This document shows positions 12,741-23,769 of a stretch of 63,912 nt of DNA, one piece after another; within the stretch, counting starts at the first letter, position 1, and each line of letters starts with the position of its first letter. Both the position numbers and the translations under genes were made by a program. The notes beneath the pieces were generated by a model that was not told the DNA's origin, made no database searches, and saw nothing but the letters and a program-made list of their open reading frames with translations. Origin of the DNA: Symbiodinium natans (Eukaryota > Sar > Dinophyceae > Suessiales > Symbiodiniaceae); NCBI GenBank assembly GCA_905221605.1, contig CAJNDS010000826.1, positions 1 to 63,912 on the forward strand. Reading direction: 5' to 3'.

Positions 12741-13058
12741 CAAAGGCCGTTCTGCATTGGCCTTGAGCTGTCACTGTCATAGCGCCAAGGCCGGATTGCA
12801 TGGTCCGGGGCGATGTCAAACGAGCAGCTCCCGAAATTTTGGGAACACACAGAAGGACCAGAACCTAGAGAACTATGCTCGTCAGTACTACCAGTTCTAG
12901 GTGCGACCACCTGGTAAAGAAGACCCTGCTGAGAAGCCCTCGCTAATGGTTGCCATCTCTGCCCAAATCCGCCGAAGCGGTCGATGCCCTGCTGCTTGCA
13001 CGCGCAGGGAGGCTGTAGCTTTCGCACGGCATGTGCGTAAGGGGCTGCCTTCATTGAA

Positions 13059-14019
13059 TCACTGTGCCGGCACAAGAACCACGGCGCGCCCCTGCGTGGC
13101 CAAGACAAGCACAGAAGCAAGCGTGTTTACGGCGGTGCCGTCCATCTTGCTTCTTGCATGATCTGGAAGATCCGCCGACATGAATGTGGCCGGAGGCTCA
13201 CGTGCTGCGACTTGACACGGATCCTGCTGCCAGCCGTTAATCATCCGAGCAGGCCGACATTGCTAGGCGAACTAGGGCGTGTGCAATGTCAGGAAAGCCA
13301 AGGATCTCACCGGACAGAGTGTGCCATGCCCTGCGGAAGCAGCGAATCATATTTTCTGCCTGGTCTTCGGGAAATTCCGGCGACATTCTGCCTCTCCACC
13401 GGCCTTCCATTTCTGCAAATGGCAGCTTGGCTCTTAGAGTGAACCATGGAGCGACCTGACCTCCATAATCGTTCATGAGGAGGACTTTCGGAATCTGTGA
13501 GGGTTGGGCCTGCTCCCAAAAATCCAGGACCAGCTCCTCGTACGCTCCGGGTGGCGCACGCCCTTCGTATACCGAGTTCATTATTTGGTAGCACGGTCTT
13601 GCCAGTACGGGTCGGACGACTCAATTACTGCATCAGCATCTGCGAAGTACTGAACTTGAGGAGGTGCAAATCCCAGCACCTCTCTCAATTTCCCTGCGTT
13701 GTAGCTAATCGACTTAGGTAATCTGTCAAGATGGAGCTCGACAAACTCCATGGGGTCGACCCTTCTTGCAAGTGCTTCGTTGAGCAGGACGGTCAGGTAG
13801 ACTTGCCTGTGCCAGGCGGCAAAGCAACCAAAATGGTTCTCTTCGACAGTGCATCAAACCTCTTCCTCATCTGCTTTGGCAGCTCTGGCGCACCTGCTTC
13901 TCGGAAGCTGCTGGCCCTTTCAACAATGACGGGCTGGTCAGATTGGGACGGCTTCATGCCCGATCCGAGGGACCCTCTTCAACGAGCCCATCAGCTTTCC
14001 GCCAAGGGCGCCTCTTGAA
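13059..14019 (-). pseudogene. P-loop gene copy 3, same frameshift
   Basis: This copy has the same layout as copy 2, 1279 bp to the right: Walker A block ending GTGKST-stop, downstream block resuming in another frame, 50-nt intron, YEELVLDF block and hydrophobic NTLASVLVLATQG block. The frameshift site here reads ACCTGACC where copy 2 has ACTTGACC. Both are one base short of the intact ACCTTGACC, so the deletion predates the array and one C/T change followed it. Confidence 0.6.
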
Positions 14020-14337
14020 CAAAGGCCGTTCTGCGTTGGCCTTGAGCTGTCACTGTCATAGCGCCAAGGCCGGATTGCATGGTCCGGGGCGACGTCAAAC
14101 GAGCAGCTCCCGAAATTTTGGGAACACACAGAAGGACCAGAACCTAGAGAACTATGCTCGTCAGTACTACCAGTTCTAGGTGCGACCACCTGGTAAAGAA
14201 GACCCTGCTGAGAAGCCCTCGCTAATGGTTGCCATCTCTGCCCAAATCCGCCGAAGCGGTCGATGCCCTGCTGCTTGCAAGCGCAGGGAGGCTGTAGCTT
14301 TCGCACGGCATGTGCGTAAGGGGCTGCCTTCATTGAA

Positions 14338-15260
14338 TCACTGTGCCGGCACAAGAACCACGGCGCGCCCCTGCGTGGCCAAGACAAGCATAGAAGCAAG
14401 CGTGTTTACGGCGGCGCCGTCCATCTTGCTTCTTGCATGATCTGGAAGATCCGCCGACATGAATGTGGCCGGAGGCTCACGTGCTGCGACTTGATACGGA
14501 TCCTGCTGCCAGCCGTTAATCATCCGAGCAGGCCGACATTGCTAGGCGAACTAGGGCGTGTGCAATATCAGGAAAGCCAAGGATCTCACCGGACAGATTG
14601 TGCCATGCCCTGCGGAAGCAGCGAATCATATTTTCTGCCTGATCTTCGGGAAATTCCGGCGACATTCTGCCTCTCCACCGGCCTTCCATTTCTGCAAATG
14701 GCAGCTTGGCTCTTAGAGTGAACCATGGAGCGACCTGACCTCCATAATCGTTCATGAGGAGGACTTTCGGAATCTGTGAGGGTTGGGCCTGCTCCCAAAA
14801 ATCCAGGACCAGCTCCTCGTACGCTCCGGGTGGCGCGCGCCCTTCGTATACCGAGTTCATTATTTGGTAGCACGGTCTTGCCAGTACGGGTCGGACGACT
14901 CAATTACTGCATCAGCATCTGCGAAGTACTGAACTTGAGGAGGTGCAAATCCCAGCACCTCTCTCAATTTCCCTGCGTTGTAGCTAATCGACTTAGGTAA
15001 TCTGTCAAGATGGAGTTCGACAAACTCCATGGGGTCGACCCTTCTTGCAAGTGCTTCGTTGAGCAGGACGGTCAGGTAGACTTGCCTGTGCCAGGCGGCA
15101 AAGCAACCAAAATGGTTCTCTTCGACAGTGCATCAAACCTCTTGCTCATCTGCTATGGCAGTTCTGGCGCACCTGCTTCTCGGAAGCTGCTGGCTCTTTC
15201 AACAATGACGGGGTGGTCAGATTGGGACGGCTTCATGCCCAATCCGATGGACCGTCTTCC
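14338..15260 (-). pseudogene. P-loop gene copy 4, same frameshift, array end
   Basis: Fourth copy, with the same exons and the same 1-nt deletion (ACCTGACC form). Beyond about 15242 the sequence no longer follows the array; the region upstream of the Walker A exon is replaced by unrelated sequence with a short minus-strand frame ending near 15217. The minus-strand start of this copy is therefore not the same as in copies 2 and 3. Confidence 0.55.
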
Positions 15261-16330
15261 AGGGAACGCGTTGAACACGCCTATCGGCTTTCTGCCGAGA
15301 TTTGCCTTCGAAAGCTAGAAGAGGTGCCGAGTAAATGCTCAGGTAAGGCTGGCTGAATCGACGAACCTGCGGCTGAAAGTTGGAAACGAGGCACCTATAG
15401 AACCGAGGGTGGGGGATGTGCTCAGCCAAGACGGAGTGCGTGGAGCATCTTGGAACAAGGTGGAGTCTGAGAGCCCTGCCCTCAGTCCGCAATCCCTCGT
15501 CCCCTCAGTCTTGAAGCGGGGGCAACCTTCGCAGATACCCGCTTCTACACCTAGATAGGACCTAGTTGGGATCACTCCCCGCTCTGCCCAGCTCCACCTA
15601 AGCAGAGAGAGTTGCTGACACAAAGTGCTCTGAGCAAGCCGACCAGGCTGGCTGTGTCTAGGCACCCCGCCTACATCAAAATGACCAATGAACTAAGCTT
15701 GCCATGGCAGCCTCTGCAAACATCTGCAACTTTGCTTCTTCTTAGCACGACCCTGGCGGCAACCTCCCGTGATGAATAGACGCCGGCCGATGCGGAAGTA
15801 AGCTCATGGTACTGCTGCAGGATGTTGCACGTCGTGCCCTCACAGCCTCACGCAGCCTCCTAGCGCGGATATACTCTGAACACAGCGCAAGAGCAGGCTG
15901 AGCTTGCAACGGATGGCTGGCATCCGGCACCTCCCAACGTTTTGTTTTGTGCCTTCTCCCACGACCGGAGCAGCCATGAAGATTCAAGTGAGTCAAGCGG
16001 CTTCTCGACGGAAATACGAGGATGCAAGACAAGAGGATTTCGCACCATTCAACGCTTGCGGTTTACTGGTGAACCGTGAAGCCCGCTGAAGTGGAACCAG
16101 ATTGCCGGCATAAGGCAGAAAGGCTATGGCGACCAGCTTCTTTATCTTCCTTACTCCAAGCCTTCGGGCCCCAAACCCTACATCCTTGTGGCCCCAAACA
16201 CCAGGCAAAGGACGGAACCCTGTAAAACAGTCCCAAGCTTTTCGTACTTGGTCAGAGCGTTGAAAGCCTGCGTGTGGCTTGCTTGAGACTTCATCTTATG
16301 TCTCTCGGTCATTAAATGTACTTTGACTAG
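15260..16330. other. No assignable gene between the two tandem arrays
   Basis: Short overlapping frames only. Words shared with 11.5 kb (GGAACAAG..GTGTCTGA / GGAACAAG..GAGTCTGA and CCTCAGTCCG) suggest another old dispersed repeat at about 15450-15510. Nothing else was recognised. Confidence 0.5.
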
Positions 16331-16724
16331 GACTTGGACTTCAGAAACTTGCCAGGGCTTCTTGGAGGCTTCAGAAAGTGGCTGACCGAAGCCTGCAGCA
16401 GCAGATGCAAGGACGCGGCACCTGCACGATTAGAGACCGCATGATGTCGAGAAGAGGAGCTGTTTTCAAACCACCCCCGCGGATGTGTGAGGGAGTCCGA
16501 GGGGTGGGACAAGAGCTAAGCCTGGAGAGATCCGAGCTGCAAGTCTACCAACTTGGGACTCTTGCTTCCACTCCCGCATAGCTGGACGAGCTGGACTGCC
16601 GCGATGTCCAGGCAAAGGCGCAGTCACGCAACAGCAGCGTCGCCAGCTGCCTCGGAACCTGACAGGAAAACAGCCTTCAACTTGCCGCAACGATGCCGAA
16701 GCTGTCAAGTGCCTTCGCTTTCAA

Positions 16725-16890
16725 TCTGGACAAGCCACCCAAAAATATACGTTGCAGTGCATGCCAGCTCAGACAGCTTCGGATGAAGTCAAGGCTTCAG
16801 GTGTTTGATTACGGAGGCAGGAAAGGGCCATTTTTGGCGTGAACCGGCTATGTTTTCGGGGGAGAAGCAGCGTGTGGCGAGCGATTCATC
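16725..16890. repeat. Optional ~165-bp segment (copy 1)
   Basis: Runs from AATCTGGACAAGCC to GGCGAGCGATTCAT. The same segment recurs at about 19529-19696 and is missing, replaced by GTGGTTCAC, in the two middle units. Confidence 0.8.
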
Positions 16891-17322
16891 CTACGCTAAC
16901 ATACCCGGCACCTGGCAGCTACACAGACACAAGCGCTTTCGAAGAAGGCGACTGCACAATCAGAGACCTCATGATGTCGCCTGAGACGAACCGGTTTTGA
17001 CGACAACCATCCCCGAGGGATACGTAAGGGAGTCGGAGGGGTGGCACGGCTGTTCATAAGGGTTTGGTGCAGGCAGGGTGTGCCAAGAGCATTGCTGAGC
17101 AGGAAGCCACGGACTTGACATGCAGACAAGCCACGTGGAGTGGATGGTACACCTTTACACGTCGAAGACCCTACGCTCGCTTAAGCTTCTGCGCAGTGAG
17201 TTGACATCGTGGCCAGGGCGGTGTCGGCAGCAGGCGGCTGGGCGAACTGGCTTAGGCTCAGTCAGGACCAAACCTAGGGAGAGCCGAACAGCTTTGTATC
17301 GTTGACGTTAAGGCTTCAGGCT

Positions 17323-17340
17323 CGTGTGTGTGTGTGTGTG
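17323..17340. repeat. (GT)n microsatellite in 880-bp unit
   Basis: GT runs of different lengths sit at the same place in each unit (about 17323, 18204 and 19086). The tract at about 18204-18222 ends in GCGCGC and the one at 19086-19108 is the longest. Confidence 0.85.
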
Positions 17341-19528
17341 CAAAAGGAAAGTCAAGGGACATCTGGGCACGGGTCGGTCTACTTGCTTGGGTAATTGAGG
17401 AGGAGCGGGCAGGCGGGCGGGTGATTAGCATCGGTTAGCCCTCAGTGGACTTTCCCGGCGCCTGGCAGCTACACAAGCACTCTGGAAGAAGTGCACCTTC
17501 AACGAGAACCATCCCCGCGGATGTGTGAGGGAGTCTGAGGGGTGGGACAAGAGCTAAGCCTGGAGAGATCCGAGCTGCAAGTCTACCAACTTGGGACTCT
17601 TGCTTCCACTCCCGCATAGCTGGACGAGCTGGACTGCCGCGATGTCCAGGCAAAGGCGCAGTCACGCAACAGCAGCGTCGCCAGCTGCCTCGGAACCTGA
17701 CAGGAAAACAGCCTTCAACCTGCCACCACGATGCCGAAGCTGTCAAGTGCCTTCGCTTTCGTGGTTCACCCTACGCTAACATACCCGGCACCTGGCTGCT
17801 ACACAGACACAAGCGCTTTCGAAGAAGGCGCCTGCACGATCTGAGACCTCATGATGTCGCCTGAGACGAACCGGTTTTGACGACAACCATCCCCGAGGGA
17901 TACGTAAGGGAGTCGGAGGGGTGGCACGGCTGTTCATAAGGGTTTGGTGCAGGCAGGGTGTGCCAAGAGCATTGCTGAGCAGGAAGCCACGGACTTGACA
18001 TGCAGACAAGCCACGTGGAGTGGATGGTACACCTTTACACGTCGAAGACCCTACGCTCGCTTAAGCTTCTGCGCAGTGAGTTGACATCGTGGCCAGGGCG
18101 GTGTCGGCAGCAGGCGGCTGGGCGAACTGGCTTAGGCTCAGTCAGGACCAAACCTAGGGAGAGCCGAACAGCTTTGTATCGTTGACGTTAAGGCTTCAGG
18201 CTCGTGTGTGTGTGTGTGCGCGCAAAAGGAAAGTCAAGGGACATCTGGGCACGGGTCGGTCTACTTGCTTGGGTAATTGAGGAGGAGCGGGCAGGCGGGC
18301 GGGTGATTAGCATCGGTTAGCCCTCAGTGGACTTTCCCGGCGCCTGGCAGCTACACAAGCACTCTGGAAGAAGTGCACCTTCAACGAGAACCATCCCCGC
18401 GGATGTGTGAGGGAGTCTGAGGGGTGGGACAAGAGCTAAGCCTGGAGAGATCCGAGCTGCAAGTCTACCAACTTGGGACTCTTGCTTCCACTCCCGCATA
18501 GCTGGACGAGCTGGACTGCCGCGATGTCCAGGCAAAGGCGCAGTCACGCAACAGCAGCGTCGCCAGCTGCCTCGGAACCTGACAGGAAAACAGCCTTCAA
18601 CCTGCCACCACGATGCCGAAGCTGTCAAGTGCCTTCGCTTTCGTGGTTCACCCTACGCTAACATACCCGGCACCTGGCTGCTACACAGACACAAGCGCTT
18701 TCGAAGAAGGCGCCTGCACGATCTGAGACCTCATGATGTCGCCTGAGACGAACCGGTTTTGACGACAACCATCCCCGAGGGATACGTAAGGGAGTCGGAG
18801 GGGTGGCACGGCTGTTCATAAGGGTTTGGTGCAGGCAGGGTGTGCCAAGAGCATTGCTGAGCAGGAAGCCACGGACTTGACATGCAGACAAGCCACGTGG
18901 AGTGGATGGTACACCTTTACACGTCGAAGACCCTACGCTCGCTTAAGCTTCTGCGCAGTGAGTTGACATCGTGGCCAGGGCGGTGTCGGCAGCAGGCGGC
19001 TGGGCGAACTGGCTTAGGCTCAGTCAGGACCAAACCTAGGGAGAGCCGAACAGCTTTGTATCGTTGACGTTAAGGCTTCAGGCTCGTGTGTGTGTGTGTG
19101 TGTGTGTGCAAAAGGAAAGTCAAGGGACATCTGGGCACGGGTCGGTCTACTTGCTTGGGTAATTGAGGAGGAGCGGGCAGGCGGGCGGGTGATTAGCATC
19201 GGTTAGCCCTCAGTGGACTTTCCCGGCGCCTGGCAGCTACACAAGCACTCTGGAAGAAGTGCACCTTCAACGAGAACCATCCCCGCGGATGTGTGAGGGA
19301 GTCTGAGGGGTGGGACAAGAGCTAAGCCTGGAGAGATCCGAGCTGCAAGTCTACCAACTTGGGACTCTTGCTTCCACTCCCGCATAGCTGGACGAGCTGG
19401 ACTGCCGCGATGTCCAGGCAAAGGCGCAGTCACGCAACAGCAGCGTCGCCAGCTGCCTCGGAACCTGACAGGAAAACAGCCTTCAACTTGCCGCCACGAT
19501 GCCGAAGCTGTCAAGTGCCTTCGCTTTC

Positions 19529-19696
19529 AATCTGGACAAGCCACCCAAAAATGTACGTTGCAGTGCATGCCAGCTCAGACAGCTTCGGATGAAGTCAAGG
19601 CTTCAGGTGTTTGATTAGGGAGGCAGGAAAGGGCCATTTTTGGCGTGAACCGGCTATGTTTTCGGGGGAGAAGCAGCGTGTGGCGAGCGATTCATC
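19529..19696. repeat. Optional ~165-bp segment (copy 2)
   Basis: Second occurrence of the segment at 16725, with a few base differences (for example AAAAATGTACG against AAAAATATACG). Confidence 0.8.
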
Positions 19697-20250
19697 CTAC
19701 GCTAACATACCCGGCACCTGGCAGCTACACAGACACAAGCGCTTTCGAAGAAGGCGACTGCACAATCAGAGACCTCATGATGTCGCCTGAGACGAACCGG
19801 TTTTGACAACAACCATCCCCGAGGGATACGTAAGGGAGTCGGAGGGGTGGCACGGCTGTTCATAAGGGTTTGGTGCAGGCAGGGTGTGCCAAGAGCATTG
19901 CTGAGCAGGAAGCCACGGACTCGGCACGCAGACAAGCCACGTGGAGTGGATGGTACACCTTTACACGTCGAAAACCCAACGCTAGCTTAAGCTTCTGCGC
20001 AGTGAGTTGACATCGTGGCCAGGGCGGTGTCGGCAGCAGGCGGCTGGGCGAACTGGCTTAGGCTCAGTCAGGACCAAACCTAGGGAGCTCGAAGCTGCAA
20101 GCCAAACAGCTTTGTATCGTTGAAGTTAAGGCTTCAGGCTCGTGTATTTTGGTCAAGTAGAGCACGAGCAAGATGCAATTGCTTCACGCAAGGTGCGCTT
20201 TCCGATCCCAGAGATCGAGAGACAGGCATGGACAAAACCTACTTAGGGAA

Positions 20251-22135
20251 GTCTGAGCTACAAGTCAAACAACTCTGATCCTTGCTACCATGGCTTCCGG
20301 TTCGCGTGCCTGGAAAGTCAACACTTCCGGAGTAGGGACGCAAAAGGAAGGCCATCTGCAGCCGTCTGGGCTCGGGGGCATGCATCTTGGCGGGAAGGAC
20401 CGGAGGAGGAGCATATGGGCACCATCTCTGCGGGATGTGAAAGGGAGCCGGGGCGGCGGCACAAGGATTTGTTCGGACTGGCTGCGGGGGGGCAGTGTGT
20501 GCCAAGAGCATTGCTGGGCAGGAAGCTGCCCAGTCGAAGTGCGAACAAGCCATGCGGAATGGATCGCACAGCTTTCAACATGCTGAAGAGACCATCCGTA
20601 TCTGTTGCCCAGATACAATGCGTGGACAGTGGGGGAAGTTTGTGGTCAGTCCAGTGCGACTGGGCAAGCTGACAAACAGATTGGTCTAGAGAGGACTCGT
20701 GATGGCTCCTGCTGGCAATGGCAGCCATTGTTCTGCGGAAGCTCCTGGTTGTCCTTGTGAGTGTGAGAGGCACCGGGAAAATTCTGCTGCAACAGAAAGG
20801 TCGACTAAGACCGTTCTTCATGAAAGTTGTACTTCGGAGGAAGGGGAACCGAGGAGCAGCAACCCCCAAAACAGTGACCCAAGCTGCAATTGAAACAAAG
20901 GCACACGCAGGCCAATTCTACAATCACGTTTTAAGTAGCCATGCCACATGCCAGATACTCTCGACGTCAAGGCCATCTTGGACACCAACATGGGCTCAGC
21001 ATGAACCGGAGCGAAATTATTTTGAGTAGAGCACGTGCAACATGCAATTGTTTCACGCAAGGCGCCCTTTCCGATCCCAAGGCGAAGGAGTTCCTCGGGG
21101 TCTCGCAAAGTGGCAGTCGAGAGACCTCCTAAGAACTCCTCATAGCAGCTGTACGCCTTGAGCTGCTGCTTATGGGTAGTCAAATGAGAGGAATCCCGCA
21201 GTGGCTTGAAGGGGCGCGGTGCCAGCGTTTTCCGCCCTGCTCCAAGGCCTTCCAGAGCAACTCGCAGCAGGATAGCCTCCCCCGGGGTGTGTTGACTATT
21301 AGCGTCTGAGCTACAAGTCAAACAACTCTGATCTTTGCTACCATGGCTTCCGGTTCGCGTGCCAGGAAAGTCAACACTTCCGGAGTAGGGACGCAAAAGG
21401 AAGGCCATCTGCAGCCGTCTGGGCTCGGGGGCATGCATCTTGGCGGGAAGGACCTGAGGAGGAGCATATGGGCACCATCTCTGCGGGATGTGAAAGGGAG
21501 CCGGGGCGGCGGCACAATGATTTGTTCGGACTGGCTGCGGGGGGGCAGTGTGTGCCAAGAGCATTGCTGGGCAGGAAGCTGCCCAGTCGAAGTGCGAACA
21601 AGCCATGCGGAATGGATCGCACAGCTTTCAACATGCTGAAGAGACCATCCGTATCTGTTGCCCAGATACAATGCGTGGACAGTGGGGGAAGTTTGTGGTC
21701 AGTCCAGTGCGACTGGGCAAGCTGACAAACAGATTGGTCTAGAGAGGACTCATGATGGCTCCTGCTGGCAATGGCAGCCATTGTTCTGCGGAAGCTCCTG
21801 GTTGTCCTTGTGAGTGTGAGAGGCACCGGGAAAATTCTGCTGCAACAGAAAGGTCGACTAAGACTGTTCTTCATGAAAGTTGTACTTCGGAGGAAGGGGA
21901 ACCGAGGAGCAGCAACCCCCAAAACAGTGACCCAAGCTGCAATTGAAACAAAGGCACACGCAGGCCAATTCTACAATCACGTTTTAAGTAGCCATGCCAC
22001 ATGCCAGATACTCTCGACGTCAAGGCCATCTTGGACACCAACATGGGCTCAGCATGAACCGGAGCGAAATTATTTTGAGTAGAGCACGTGCAACATGCAA
22101 TTGTTTCACGCAAGGCGCCCTTTCCGATCCCAGAG
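20251..22135. repeat. Two ~832-bp copies 1053 bp apart, related to the 880-bp family
   Basis: Segments 20251-21082 and 21304-22135 are almost identical; a unique spacer of about 220 bp separates them. The tail of a further related unit lies at about 20150-20210 (GGTCAAGTAGAGCACGAG ... TTTCCGATCCCA). The module GTGCCAAGAGCATTGCTG(A/G)GCAGGAAG and a GGGAGTCGGAGG-like word are shared with the 880-bp array, so the arrays have a common origin. Long minus-strand frames (183 and 262 codons) cover the copies. Shared words fall in different frames between the two families, which argues against coding. Confidence 0.85.
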
Positions 22136-22607
22136 CACGAGAGAAAGGCAGCTCGTGCGACACTTGCATGCCAATGGGGGAGCAAAGCAAGACACGTGAA
22201 TTCCCGAGCAAGATGGACGAAAAGTCTTCACCGCAATGCCGTGACCAGAGCAGAGTCAACCCTGCACAGCTGGAAGCTCTGGCTCCAGAATTGCATGGAT
22301 GTCCAAATCCGAAGTGCAGCTCTTACAGGCCGTCTGAAAAGGGGCCGAGCCGGCCTTACAGTGAAAAGATGTTGCCAGGTCACGGCGCAAAACCAGTAGC
22401 GGACCTTAAGGACTGATTTCCGTTGGGCGATTGGGTTGCCAGGCCACCCCAAGCACCCTGACCTGAGCCCCACATCCATCGCGGGCCCAAGAGCGGATCC
22501 GGGAACGCCACGTTGCGACTCGTGACCGTGGCAATCGTGGCAGGTAGGGCACACAACTAACACCACAACTAACAAAGCGAGCGACTGCGAGCAGCAGCAA
22601 CTGGAGC

Positions 22608-22624
22608 AGGCGCCTAAGGCGCCT
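22608..22624. repeat. GC-rich palindrome AGGCGCCT-A-AGGCGCCT
   Basis: Eight-nt self-complementary words repeated around a single A, so it is at once a direct and an inverted repeat. It extends the core seen at 5333. Confidence 0.8.
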
Positions 22625-23614
22625 ATCCAACGCAGACCTTGTTGGTTTGTCCTTGGCGATGCTGTGACCTGGTTCGTTGTTATCAGAAGCCCCCCATTTG
22701 GGCTTCTTGATGCGCCTTGCTAACGAGCACTGGTTGGGATATGTTGAGACATGGCGCAGCGGTGCAAAAGCAGGCTCTCGCCTGTTCTTGGTCGACGCCG
22801 GGGGCAATGCGGTGCTTTCAGACCGCTTCCTGCCCGACACGGCAGCGAGGGCGACAACTGCAAAACGCAGCTTGGCCGAGGCATGCAGCGAGGTCACAGC
22901 AGGAAGCTTGTAAGTTGTAAGCAAGATGGGACTTGTGATACTTTGATCAGTCCTCTCTGCCAGCGCATGCTCTAGGCATTGCTCAGGCTCTGTGTACTGT
23001 GCCACTACTTGCCAACACTCTTGCAACGCTTGCCTTCAATAGCTTTCATCGTCGCGCGACACGGAAGCGCGCAGAAATGAAAGCCCAGGATTTGAAGACT
23101 CCAGTGGCTGTTTTTGCGGAGCAAAAGCTTCCGCAGTCGCAGTCAAAGAAGCTGGAGAAGGCAGGGCGACCCAACGAGCTAACGAATGCGCCTACATTCT
23201 GGAGCGGCGCCCGGCCAGCAACCCCCTTAGCATTAGATGATGCACGGCTTCAATCGGGTGATGGCTTGTTGAGGCAAAAGATCTTGATTTCTTGCCTGGA
23301 GATACCAGCCAACGCTCGGTGCACGGTTGCCGTCAGACCTTTCATCTACTCCGAGGTCGCGGGTCGAGCCCAACAGGGCTCACAATGTGCACATGTGTAT
23401 ATAAATATCTGTGTTTTGCATGGCCTGCGTACCTGGCAGCGCCTGCGAAATGCACAAGCTCCTCTCAGACGTCAATGCATTCTCAGCAAGCGCGATGCAT
23501 CAACGTCCTGCGCCGAGGCTCCAGGGTTGCTGAAGCAACATGTGTACAAGCGGCAGAAGATGTGGCTGCGTGCCAGAACCCACGGTTGTCGCGGACCGCG
23601 CACGCACACATCTG

Positions 23615-23769
23615 TTACAGACCTCTGTAACGCCCATCTTGATACAGACCTCTGTCGCGCGCCCATACACGACTGGAGGAAGCCATAAACGGGGCTTGCA
23701 AAACAAGACAACAAGCAGGTCTGTCGCAAAACCCCGGGCATTGATACATACCCTATGTAACGGGGTATG
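23615..23769. repeat. Hairpin cluster with ACAGACCTCTGT repeats
   Basis: TTACAGA-CC-TCTGTAA (23615-23630) is followed by a second ATACAGACCTCTGTCGCGCGCCCA copy and by AGGTCTGTCGCAAAACC. A second hairpin, CATACCC...GGGTATG, has arms at 23747-23753 and 23763-23769. It could be a degenerate repeat or structured RNA; no gene boundary can be placed here. Confidence 0.55.

Larger units (their letters stand above)
11679..15242. repeat. 1279-bp tandem array, about 2.8 units
   Basis: Nearly identical units begin at 11679, 12958 and 14237, an exact 1279-bp spacing. The last unit is incomplete and diverges after about 15242. Each unit carries minus-strand exons of the P-loop gene plus its intergenic or intron DNA. 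Copies differ by scattered single-base changes. The older, more diverged relative at 10.2-11.0 kb lies outside the regular array. Confidence 0.92.
16330..20145. repeat. 880-bp tandem array, four units, with internal half-repeats
   Basis: The landmark CTACGCTAACATACCCGGCA occurs at 16891, 17771, 18653 and 19697 (spacings 880, 882 and 1044). The 880/882 difference comes from a (GT)n tract in each unit. The longer spacing comes from a segment of about 165 bp present before the first and fourth landmarks but absent before the second and third. Each unit is itself a diverged duplication: both halves carry CCCGGC(G/A)CCTGGC(A/T)GCTACACA, a GAAGAAG word, CCATCCCCG and GGGAGTC(T/G)GAGGGGTGG. Open frames recur in every copy only because the copies are almost identical, so their openness is not independent coding evidence. 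Confidence 0.9.

Noticed and set aside
12659-13120. 153-codon minus frame repeated at 13938-14399
   Set aside because: It runs in a different phase from the conserved P-loop exons and is repeated only because the array is repeated.
11679-15242. CRISPR or phage-type array
   Set aside because: The unit is 1279 bp and carries exons; there are no short repeats with unique spacers and no cas-like genes.
16831-16860. GGCCATTTTTGGCG as a relic of the dinoflagellate spliced leader
   Set aside because: Only the CCATTTT(T)GGC core matches; the flanking leader sequence is absent.
20718-21029. VRGTGKILL read as a Walker A motif on the plus strand (also at 21771)
   Set aside because: The residue after GK is Ile, not Ser/Thr. 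The frame lies in a repeat family whose frames are not conserved.
20318-21606. Minus-strand frames of 183 and 262 codons in the 1053-bp repeats
   Set aside because: Both copies are nearly identical DNA, so openness is not independent evidence, and related units at 17-20 kb carry indels that break the frame.
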